Assembly (NCBI GenBank): GCA_019414325.1
Contig: DXMG01000009.1
Location: 1-54,823 of the forward strand
Direction: 5' to 3'
Length of the DNA: 54,823 nucleotides
Origin: Collinsella sp.
Lineage (GTDB): Bacteria > Actinomycetota > Coriobacteriia > Coriobacteriales > Coriobacteriaceae
Of the stretch, positions 33,541 to 43,045 are shown in pieces; within the stretch, counting starts at the first letter, position 1, and each line of letters opens with the position of its first letter. The position numbers were made by a program, and so were the translations under genes. The notes below the pieces were generated by a model, which did not search any database, was not told the origin of the DNA, and saw nothing but the letters and a program-made list of their open reading frames with translations.

Positions 33541-34383
33541 ATGTCCGCCCGTAAAGCTCGCACGGAGGCGGCCGCCGCTGGTGCCGCCCCCGTTGACTCT
33601 GAGGAGAAGGACGTGAAGATTCCCGTAGAGGCCGTCGACGATGCCGAGGCCAACGAGGCCGAGGCCGCCGAGGCTGCCGAGAACCAGGTAGAGGATTCCA
33701 ACAAGGAGGCGACGATGACCGAGGACGAGATGGTGGAAGCCGCTATCCGCGCCGGTGAGGAAGCCGCCGACAACGACTTTAAGCTCAAGTTCGAGCAGGC
33801 CCAAAAGGAGCTTGCCGACGTACGCAGCGAGCTCGATGCTGCGGCAGAGGCCCAGAAGGCCGCCGAGGACAAGGCAAAGGACGCCACCGAGCGTACCGCC
33901 CGTCTGCAGGCCGACTGGGAGAACTTCCGTCGTCGCACCGCTAACGAGCGCATCGCCGAGCGCGAGCGCGCGACCGAGAAGCTTGTCACCGCGCTGTTGC
34001 CGGTGCTTGACGATATCGAGCGTGCAATCGACCATGCCCGTAGCCAGGAGCTTTCCGACGACTTTAAGCAGTTCGTCGATGGCGTCGATGCGGTGCATGC
34101 CAAGCTGCTCGATGTGTTTGCGCACGAGGGCGTTGAGCCCATCGACCCCAAGGGCGAGGCGTTCGATCCGCTCGAGCACCAGGCCGTGGGGCGTGTCGAG
34201 GACGCATCGCAGTACGACGAGACCGTAAACGACGTGTACCAGAAGGGCTACCGCATGGCGGACCGCATCCTGCGCTCCGCGATGGTGACGGTGACCTACG
34301 GTGGCGAGAAGCGCCCCGCATCGGAGCCCGAAGCGGCGCCCGAGGATGCTGCGGCCGATACGGCCGAGAGCACCGAGGAGTAA
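33541..34383 (+). CDS. grpE: nucleotide exchange factor GrpE
   Basis: 280 aa if started two bases after dnaK; this frame keeps the base composition of coding DNA. The start at 33541 has no good ribosome-binding site, whereas ATG 33715 has AAGGAGG five bases upstream and would give 222 aa, closer to usual GrpE length. The first 58 residues are acidic and Ala-rich. A long coiled coil (about 80-130) precedes the GrpE beta domain (LQADWENFRRRTANER, LLPVLDDIERAI, VGRVEDASQYDETVNDVYQKGY). It releases ADP from DnaK. Confidence 0.95.
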   Translation: MSARKARTEAAAAGAAPVDSEEKDVKIPVEAVDDAEANEAEAAEAAENQVEDSNKEATMTEDEMVEAAIRAGEEAADNDFKLKFEQAQKELADVRSELDAAAEAQKAAEDKAKDATERTARLQADWENFRRRTANERIAERERATEKLVTALLPVLDDIERAIDHARSQELSDDFKQFVDGVDAVHAKLLDVFAHEGVEPIDPKGEAFDPLEHQAVGRVEDASQYDETVNDVYQKGYRMADRILRSAMVTVTYGGEKRPASEPEAAPEDAAADTAESTEE

Positions 34384-34388
34384 TTGAG

Positions 34389-34420
34389 AAGGGCCCCGGG
34401 GCAACACCCGGGGCCCTTTC
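34389..34420 (+). terminator. attenuator-like hairpin between grpE and dnaJ
   Basis: AAGGGCCCCGGG / CCCGGGGCCCTT (12 bp, 6-base loop) followed by TCT. It would reduce read-through into dnaJ-hspR. A second hairpin CCGCCGTCC-gct-GGACGGCGG lies at 34448-34468, 12 bases before the dnaJ ribosome-binding site. Confidence 0.6.
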
Positions 34421-34490
34421 TGACCAAGTGCCATATGAAAGCATGAGCCGCCGTCCGCTGGACGGCGGATGAAACAGGAGAGGAGCTACG

Positions 34491-35456
34491 ATGGCTGCAG
34501 GCAAAACCTTCTATGACATCCTGGGCGTATCCAAGAGCGCCTCCGACAAAGAGATCAAGAGCGCGTTTCGCAAGCTCGCGCAAAAATATCACCCCGATGC
34601 CGGCGGCGACGAGGCCAAGTTTAAGGAGATTAGCGAGGCCTACGAGACGCTTTCGGACGAGAAGAAGCGCAAAGAGTACGACCAGATGCTCATGTTCGGC
34701 GGCATGCCGGGCGCAGGCGGCGCGTATGGCGGCGGCTACGGTGCCGGCGCGGGCGCCAGCGGCTGGGGCGACATCTTCGACAGCATCTTTAGCGGCAACG
34801 GCGCTTGGGGTAGCGATTGGGGCTCGGGCTTTGCCGGGGCTGCGGGCGCTGCCGGTGCGGGCGCGGGCCGCAGCCGCGCGCGCAAGGGCGGCGACCTGTC
34901 GCTGACCGTCGATGTGACGGCCGAGGACGCGTTTCGCGGCGTGACGCACAAGGTCACCTATCGCATTCCTTCGACAGGTGAGCAGCAGACCATTACGGTC
35001 TCGGTGCCCGCGGGCGCGGTCGACGGCGGCAAGCTACGCTACAAGCGTCGCGGCGAGTATGGCGTTGCGGGTGGCGAGCGCGGCGACCTGGTCGTGACCA
35101 CGCATGTGGAGGAGCACCCGCTGTTTAAGCGCAAGGGTGCCGATGTGACCATGGAGGTGCCGATCTCGGTCTACGAGGCGGCGCTCGGCTGCACGGTGGA
35201 TGTGCCCACACCCGGCGGCGCGACGGTTCGTCTGAAGGTGCCGGCGGGCACCCAGACGGGCAAGAAGTTCCGCTTTAAGGAGATGGGTGCGCCCGACGTT
35301 AAGCATCGCGGCCGCACGGGTGCGCTGCTCGTCGAGATCAAGGTGCAGGTCCCCACGAACCTATCCGATGACGAGCGCGATGCCATGACCAAGCTGCGCG
35401 AGGCCGACACGCGCGACTATCGCGAGAAGGTCAACCGTTACAAGGCGACGTACTAG
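34491..35456 (+). CDS. dnaJ: DnaJ-type co-chaperone without zinc finger (type II, CbpA-like)
   Basis: 321 aa. J domain at 1-70 with HPD at 34-36. A Gly/Ala-rich linker runs about 78-125. Two beta-barrel substrate-binding domains follow (GGDLSLTVDVTAEDAFRG; VPAGAVDGGKLRYKRRGEYG; HPLFKRKGADV). The four CxxCxGxG motifs of classical DnaJ are absent, so this is a type II Hsp40 although it sits in the dnaJ position of the operon. AGGAGAGGAG site upstream. It stimulates DnaK ATPase and delivers substrates. Confidence 0.93.
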   Translation: MAAGKTFYDILGVSKSASDKEIKSAFRKLAQKYHPDAGGDEAKFKEISEAYETLSDEKKRKEYDQMLMFGGMPGAGGAYGGGYGAGAGASGWGDIFDSIFSGNGAWGSDWGSGFAGAAGAAGAGAGRSRARKGGDLSLTVDVTAEDAFRGVTHKVTYRIPSTGEQQTITVSVPAGAVDGGKLRYKRRGEYGVAGGERGDLVVTTHVEEHPLFKRKGADVTMEVPISVYEAALGCTVDVPTPGGATVRLKVPAGTQTGKKFRFKEMGAPDVKHRGRTGALLVEIKVQVPTNLSDDERDAMTKLREADTRDYREKVNRYKATY

Positions 35457-35528
35457 GGCGGTCGTGGCGCACGCCCGCGCCCGCGGGCTTATGATGGGCG
35501 ATAACGAGACGGAAAGGGGTCAGGTAGC

Positions 35529-35945
35529 ATGGCCGAGGACAATAGGAATAAACCGCTGTACATGATCAGCGTGGCGGCCGAGTTGACCGGCATGCATCCG
35601 CAGACTCTGCGCGTCTACGAGTCCAAGGGCCTGGTGAACCCCCAGCGCTCGGGCGGCAACACGCGCCTGTATTCGCGTGCCGATATCGAGCGCCTGGAGC
35701 TCATCAACCAGCTGACCGACGAGGGCATCAACCTTGCCGGCGTGGTGCGCATCCTCGATATGAAGGAGCGTGCCGAGGAGCGTGAGCGCGAGAACGAAAA
35801 ACTCCGTGCCCGCGTACGCCAGCTCGAGGACGAGCTGCACGAGTACAAGATGCAGAAGAAGATCACCGCCCTGGCCCCGCGCGACGGCTCAGTCAACCCC
35901 GAGCAAGTCATGCGCAAGCTGCTGGGCGCCGGCGGGGATCTCTAG
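35529..35945 (+). CDS. hspR: heat-shock repressor HspR (MerR family)
   Basis: 138 aa. MerR-type winged helix at about 10-80 (MISVAAELTGMHPQTLRVYESKGLVNP), then a coiled coil (MKERAEERERENEKLRARV) and a short basic tail. In actinobacteria HspR represses the dnaK operon and clpB, with DnaK as co-repressor. Its place as last gene of the dnaK operon matches Streptomyces. Its operator here is probably the shared box at 31510 and 39748. Confidence 0.93.
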   Translation: MAEDNRNKPLYMISVAAELTGMHPQTLRVYESKGLVNPQRSGGNTRLYSRADIERLELINQLTDEGINLAGVVRILDMKERAEERERENEKLRARVRQLEDELHEYKMQKKITALAPRDGSVNPEQVMRKLLGAGGDL

Positions 35946-36117
35946 GTTACGGCGTTTTACCAAACGCCGTAACCGGCCGACGCTGCGCGCCGCCCAAGGC
36001 GACAATTTGTCATTCAAAAGGCGAGGCATGACCAGAAGGTCAATGCCTCGCCTTTTTCATGCCAACTTGTTCGCCCTGGACGTCGCTCGCTGTCCGTCCT
36101 CTACCTGCGGCGTTGCC
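35945..36117 (+). repeat. modular 3'-end RNA-like element, copy 3
   Basis: The opening hairpin GGTTACGGCGTTT / AAACGCCGTAACC (35945-35974) begins at the last base of the hspR stop. The core GACAATTTGTCATTCAA and the T-run-bearing inner stem AAAGGCGAGGCAT / ATGCCTCGCCTTT are as in copy 2. The outer pair is GGCGA / TCGCC instead of GGACGA / TCGTCC. Confidence 0.7.
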
Positions 36118-36137
36118 TTGCTCCGGATACGGTAGGG

Positions 36138-36165
36138 TAGTCATTGGGGACGTTCTTAAATGACT
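36138..36165. repeat. REP-like hairpin
   Basis: TAGTCATT / AATGACTA stem with the GGGGACGTTCTTA loop, followed by a GGGACACTC relative at 36174. It again follows a copy of the modular element. The remainder of the gap to 36340 shows no further structure. Confidence 0.7.
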
Positions 36166-36339
36166 AGTCGAAAGGGACACTCTTGCACCAAATCTGCCGG
36201 CCTACACCGGGCTCGTCCTTTGCTTTACCGAGATAAAGTGAACGTGCAGATTCGTAGCCCACTGGCAACTGTTCTATGGCACGATATTGAACGAATGTAT
36301 GCTATGCGTCCAAATCTTTTGGGCAGAGTGGGAGACAGT

Positions 36340-38640
36340 ATGGTCAAGCTGTACGAGGACGGCATCTACCTGCGCCGTGGCAGCGAGGTTGTGCCTGCGG
36401 CCGAGGCTGCCGAGCGTGGTATTACGCAGACGCCCGAGGATGCCAAGCGCGGCACCATCGCGTATTCGATCCTTCAGGCACACAATACGTCCGGCGACCC
36501 CGAGGCGCTCAAGATTCGCTTCGATGCCATGGCGAGCCACGACATCACCTTTGTCGGCATCATCCAGACGGCGCGCGCCTCGGGCATGGAGCAGTTCCCG
36601 CTGCCTTACGTGCTCACCAACTGCCATAATTCGCTGTGCGCCGTGGGCGGCACCATCAACGAGGACGACCACGTCTTTGGCCTCTCGGCCGCAAAGAAGT
36701 ACGGCGGCATCTTCGTTCCGCCGCACATCGCCGTTATCCACTCCTTTATGCGTGAGAACTTCGCGGGCTGCGGCAAGATGATCCTGGGTTCCGACTCGCA
36801 CACCCGCTACGGCGCTCTGGGCACTATGGCCGTGGGCGAGGGCGGCGGCGAGCTGGCAAAGCAACTGCTGCGCGACACCTACGACGTCGCCTATCCCGGC
36901 GTCGTCGCCATCTACCTCACGGGTGCCCCGCGCCCCGGCGTCGGCCCGCACGATGTGGCGCTCGCCATCATCCGCGCCGTCTTTGCCAAGGGCTACGTCA
37001 AGAACAAGGTCATGGAGTTTGTGGGCCCCGGCATCGCGAGCATGACGACCGACTACCGCAACGGCGTCGACGTCATGACCACCGAGACCACCTGTCTGTC
37101 GAGCATCTGGGCCACCGACGAGGACACGCACGCATTCCTGGCCATGCACGGCCGCGGCGACGACTACCGCGAGCTCAAGCCTGCCGATGTTGCCTACTAC
37201 GACGGCTGCGTCGAGGTCGATCTGTCGAGCATCAAGCCCATGATTGCGCTGCCGTTCCATCCTTCCAACGGCTTTGAGATTGACGAGCTCAACGAGAACC
37301 TCGAGGACATCCTTCACGAGGTGGAGCTCGAGGCCGCTAAGATCGGCGAGGGCAAGACGCACTTTAGCCTGCTCGACAAGATCGTCGACGGCAAGCTGCA
37401 CGTGCAGCAGGGCGTTATCGCCGGCTGCTCGGGCGGCAACTACGACTCCGTGGTCCAGGCTGCCCGCGTGCTCAAGGGCGCCAACACCGGCTGCGGCGAG
37501 TTCTCGCTGTCGGTCTATCCCACGAGCCAGCCCGTGGCACTCGAGCTTACACGCCGCGGCTATATCTACGACCTTATGGAGGCCGGCGCGATCGTGCGCA
37601 CGGCATTCTGCGGCCCGTGCTTCGGTGCCGGCGACACGCCCGCCAACAACGGCCTGTCGATCCGCCACACTACGCGCAACTTCCCCAACCGCGAGGGCTC
37701 CAAGCCGGGCAATGGCCAGCTGAGCGCCGTGGCTCTGATGGACGCCCGTTCCATTGCGGCGACGGCTGCCAACGGCGGCATCCTGACGCCGGCGACCGAC
37801 CTGCCCGAGGACACCTGGGACGAGGCTTGCGAGTACACCTTCGACGACGCGCCGTACAAGAAGCGCGTGTACTGGGGCTTTGGCAAGGCGGAGCCTGCCG
37901 ACGAGCTGGTCGAGGGTCCCAACATCAAGCCGTGGCCCGCGATGGAGCCGCTCGGCGACGACATCCTGCTCAAGGTGTGTTCCAAGATCATGGACCCGGT
38001 CACCACGACCGACGAGCTCATTCCCTCGGGCGAGACGAGCTCCTTCCGCTCCAATCCGCTGGGCCTGGCCGAGTTTACGCTCAGCCGCCGCGACCCGGCC
38101 TACGTGGGCCGTTCCAAGGAGGTCGACGCCGTGGAGAAGCGCCGCGTTGCTGGCGAGTCCGCGGGCGACCTGGCGGCGCTCGATGCCGAGCTTGCCGGCG
38201 TGTTTGAGGCACTGGCGGGCGCGGGCGTCGCGGCCGATGCCAAGGCGACAGAATACGGCTCCATGCTCTATGCCAAGAAGCCCGGTGACGGTTCCGCTCG
38301 CGAGCAGGCCGCGAGCTGCCAGCGCGTGATCGGCGGCCTAGCCAACATCGTTCACGAGTACGCCACCAAGCGCTATCGCTCCAACGTGATGAACTGGGGC
38401 ATGGTGCCCTTCCAGATGGAGACGGAGCCCAACTTTGAGGTGGGCGACTACGTCTTTGTGCCGGGTATCCGTGCCGCGCTCGATGGCGACCTCAAGAACA
38501 TCGCCGCCTACGTGGTGCGCGCCGACGGTGCGGTCGAGCAGATTGAGCTCTACATTGCCGATATGACGGCCGAGGAGCGTGCCATCGTCAAGGCCGGCTG
38601 CCTGATCAACTACAACAAGTTCAAGGCCGCTGCCGAGTAA
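36340..38640 (+). CDS. aconitase-superfamily hydratase (YbhJ-like)
   Basis: 766 aa from ATG 36340, preceded by GGGAG; in-frame ATGs at 36295 and 36304 are weaker. Aconitase-fold enzymes isomerise or hydrate carboxylic acids by a 4Fe-4S cluster. Seen: GSDSHTRYGALGTMAVGEGGGE, the cluster cysteines in AGCSGGNYD and FCGPCFGAGD, NNGLSIRHTTRNFPNREGS, and a C-terminal swivel domain ending CLINYNKF. Overall it resembles the E. coli YbhJ family of putative hydratases more than housekeeping aconitase or LeuC. No citrate-cycle or leucine genes are adjacent, so the substrate is unknown. Confidence 0.8.
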   Translation: MVKLYEDGIYLRRGSEVVPAAEAAERGITQTPEDAKRGTIAYSILQAHNTSGDPEALKIRFDAMASHDITFVGIIQTARASGMEQFPLPYVLTNCHNSLCAVGGTINEDDHVFGLSAAKKYGGIFVPPHIAVIHSFMRENFAGCGKMILGSDSHTRYGALGTMAVGEGGGELAKQLLRDTYDVAYPGVVAIYLTGAPRPGVGPHDVALAIIRAVFAKGYVKNKVMEFVGPGIASMTTDYRNGVDVMTTETTCLSSIWATDEDTHAFLAMHGRGDDYRELKPADVAYYDGCVEVDLSSIKPMIALPFHPSNGFEIDELNENLEDILHEVELEAAKIGEGKTHFSLLDKIVDGKLHVQQGVIAGCSGGNYDSVVQAARVLKGANTGCGEFSLSVYPTSQPVALELTRRGYIYDLMEAGAIVRTAFCGPCFGAGDTPANNGLSIRHTTRNFPNREGSKPGNGQLSAVALMDARSIAATAANGGILTPATDLPEDTWDEACEYTFDDAPYKKRVYWGFGKAEPADELVEGPNIKPWPAMEPLGDDILLKVCSKIMDPVTTTDELIPSGETSSFRSNPLGLAEFTLSRRDPAYVGRSKEVDAVEKRRVAGESAGDLAALDAELAGVFEALAGAGVAADAKATEYGSMLYAKKPGDGSAREQAASCQRVIGGLANIVHEYATKRYRSNVMNWGMVPFQMETEPNFEVGDYVFVPGIRAALDGDLKNIAAYVVRADGAVEQIELYIADMTAEERAIVKAGCLINYNKFKAAAE

Positions 38641-38657
38641 CGCATTTAATTGTCCGC

Positions 38658-38727
38658 CCGGGGCTTACCCTTTCCCGCCCGCTCACGCGCTTCGCGAGGG
38701 TCGCGTTCGGGAAAGGGTAAGCCCCGG
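38658..38727. terminator. long inverted repeat after the hydratase gene
   Basis: Perfect 20-bp arms at 38658-38677 and 38708-38727 around 30 bases that can fold again. It follows the stop codon by 18 bases. No T-run, so it may be a mobile palindrome or mRNA-end protector rather than a standard terminator. Confidence 0.55.
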
Positions 38728-38780
38728 ACTACATTTCTGCGTTCTCGTTGGGTCTTGAGGGACGCTAATAAATAGACTTG

Positions 38781-38833
38781 CTTGATGCCGCCTCTTTTTA
38801 TTGGGGCGGCTTCTTTTTGGACCACCACAAAGG
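38781..38833. repeat. direct repeat, left copy, with terminator
   Basis: About 53 bp, closely similar to 39648-39701. It contains a GCCGCC / GGCGGC stem followed by TTCTTTTT, then GGACCACCACAAAGG. The two copies flank one small membrane-protein gene. Confidence 0.65.
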
Positions 38834-38851
38834 TGTCTGTCCGGCGGGTTC

Positions 38852-39499
38852 TTATTTCGATGGGGTCCAGGTTATCTCATCGTCAAATAGCCAAGTGCGT
38901 GCTGAGCCGCTGTCGCGCGCTGTCTGCGGATCGGGCTCGCAGGTTTGTTCGTAGGCATCCTCGGTACACCGATCCATAAAATCGACGACTGCCGTCTGGT
39001 CGCCTTCCATGACGTAGATCACGTTGCCATCCGAGATATAGACTCCCGGCCCTTCGTTGTCCACGTAGCCGGGGTCGTATGAGACGTTGCACAGTCTGCT
39101 CCCGTTTGCCGCATCGAGTTCAAGGGTCGAATGATACCCGCCATTCATTTGGCTATTCTTGGCTCGATATATTACGGCGCCGTACCACCGCTTAAACGTC
39201 TTGCCTTTGAGTAAACTGGTTGCCTTGCCGATAAGTTGCTCATCTTTGGTGTAGCGCCTGGCCCCAAGTTCGATACGGGGATAGTTGCTGACCCCAAGCG
39301 CTGCAGGCGTACCGTCAAAATCGACGGTGATCGAATCGGGTTTGACGATATCGGTGAGGACCTCGATGGGATAGCTTACGGTCTCAATCGCTGCCTGCGT
39401 TGCAGAGGCGGGGAGAAATGCGAGATAGATTATTCCTACGCCGACTGCGGTAATCGCAAACGCTAAGACGAGCAGGCCGATATAGGTGGAGCGTTTCAC
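38852..39499 (-). CDS. membrane-anchored protein of unknown function
   Basis: 215 aa with GTG start at 39499 after GAGGTG. One N-terminal hydrophobic segment (about 7-30: IGLLVLAFAITAVGVGIIY) with no lipobox, so probably an anchored extracytoplasmic protein. The rest is of mixed type with a single domain (KRWYGAVIYRAKNSQMNGG; GPGVYISDGNVIYVMEGD). No family recognised. It is the only gene between two ~53-bp direct repeats, and its codons look less GC-rich than those of its neighbours, which hints at acquisition as a unit. Confidence 0.65.
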   Translation of the reverse strand: MKRSTYIGLLVLAFAITAVGVGIIYLAFLPASATQAAIETVSYPIEVLTDIVKPDSITVDFDGTPAALGVSNYPRIELGARRYTKDEQLIGKATSLLKGKTFKRWYGAVIYRAKNSQMNGGYHSTLELDAANGSRLCNVSYDPGYVDNEGPGVYISDGNVIYVMEGDQTAVVDFMDRCTEDAYEQTCEPDPQTARDSGSARTWLFDDEITWTPSK

Positions 39500-39647
39500 G
39501 GTGGGGCACCTCGCTTACAATATGCAATCATTAAGATAAATGATATCAGCTTGCGACAATATTCAAAAGCAAGCGACCGCCCGGAATGAGGGGGGGGCTG
39601 AAAGGCCCTATTGGGCTTCGATTTGGGGTCGCGAAACGTAGGCTGGG

Positions 39648-39722
39648 CTTGATGCCGCCTCTTATAATTGGGGCTGATTCTTCTCTGGACCACCACAAAG
39701 GGGACAGGCACCTTTGTGGTGG
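39648..39722. repeat. direct repeat, right copy, with CCACAAAGG hairpin
   Basis: 39648-39701 repeats 38781-38833 with scattered changes. It is extended by a 13-bp hairpin whose arms read ACCACCACAAAGG and its complement. The stretch 39500-39647 shows nothing I recognise. Confidence 0.65.
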
Positions 39723-39747
39723 TTTGTATGTCATGAGAGCACTAAGA

Positions 39748-39774
39748 AAATCTTATATATAGAGACTTAGATTT
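39748..39774 (+). promoter_or_regulatory. heat-shock box of clpB
   Basis: AAATCT-N15-AGATTT, matching the dnaK box including the interior TTATAT...GACTT. A TAAGA-N3-TCTTA palindrome overlaps its left half in both copies, with one base less in the dnaK copy. Confidence 0.6.
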
Positions 39775-39824
39775 ATGTATAAGATCGCGCAAAGCTGGCA
39801 ACAATACTTCTCGAACAACGTGAA

Positions 39825-39842
39825 GCCGCCCCGTAGGGCGGC
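39825..39842 (+). other. hairpin in the clpB leader
   Basis: GCCGCCC / GGGCGGC with a CGTA loop, 10 bases before the AAGAGAGG ribosome-binding site. Confidence 0.45.
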
Positions 39843-39863
39843 CGCCCCAAGAGAGGTGATTCC

Positions 39864-42491
<2,628 letters not shown>

Positions 42492-42536
42492 ATTTTTGGG
42501 ATATGCCTTAAAATCTACCAGTCGTCTCTAAACACC

Positions 42537-42573
42537 AAGGGCGGCGGATCCAATTGGGTCCGCCGCCCTTTTT
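42537..42573 (+). terminator. rho-independent terminator of clpB
   Basis: AAGGGCGGCGGA / TCCGCCGCCCTT, 10-base loop, followed by TTT. The stop codon is about 45 bases upstream. Confidence 0.88.
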
Positions 42574-42625
42574 CGTGCGACAATCGATGGTACTGATCGT
42601 GAGTACATGGTAAGGAGATGCGCAG

Positions 42626-42820
42626 ATGAAAAACGAGAACGAGACGAATGCACCGGCGACCGATGCCGCACCCGCCGCACCCAAGCCTGCGCCTAAGCCG
42701 GCACCCAAGCCGCGCGACCCCTATATCCGCGCCGAGAACGAGGATGACGACGGCTACGATCCCTACAGCGATCGCCGCCCCGAGCGCGAGCCCCTCTTCG
42801 AAGCCGACCCCTGGCGCTAA
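42626..42820 (+). CDS. small Pro/Ala-rich acidic protein
   Basis: 64 aa. An AAGGAG site lies about nine bases before ATG 42626. The first half is Ala/Pro/Lys repeats (APKPAPKPAPKP). The second half is acidic and Tyr-rich (EDDDGYDPYSDRRPERE). It is predicted to be disordered, with no signal peptide or membrane segment. No family recognised. It stands between two terminator-like structures, so it is transcribed alone. GC bias and the ribosome-binding site support a real gene. Confidence 0.55.
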   Translation: MKNENETNAPATDAAPAAPKPAPKPAPKPRDPYIRAENEDDDGYDPYSDRRPEREPLFEADPWR

Positions 42821-42830
42821 GTAGCTCATT

Positions 42831-43018
42831 TGGGACGGGGCTTTTTTAGCTCCTTTTGCCGCCCTACCTGCCCGATGATTTATCTTTGCCCCAGCCGTTC
42901 GATATCTTTCGGGGGAGCGGCAGCGGAAAAACTTGCTTAGCTACTAATCAAGATGCACATCAATCTTGCTTATCTGCTAATCAAGATTTGGGACGGGGTA
43001 GCTAAAAGCCCCCGTCTC
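42831..43018. repeat. long-range inverted repeat with nested hairpins
   Basis: GGGACGGGGC followed by a T-run and AGCT near 42831-42853 is complementary to AGCTAAAAGCCCCCGTCTC near 42999-43018. The interior has CAAGATGCACATCAATCTTG-type and TAATCAAGAT repeats. The right end also folds alone (GACGGGG / CCCCGTC, 42992-43016). It separates convergent genes and probably terminates both. Confidence 0.55.
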
Positions 43019-43045
43019 AAAAAGACTGCTCTGGGTTGTGGGCGG

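Noticed and set aside
36160..36339. N-terminal extension of the hydratase
   Set aside because: It would run into the REP-like hairpin. GGGAG and the family length support ATG 36340.
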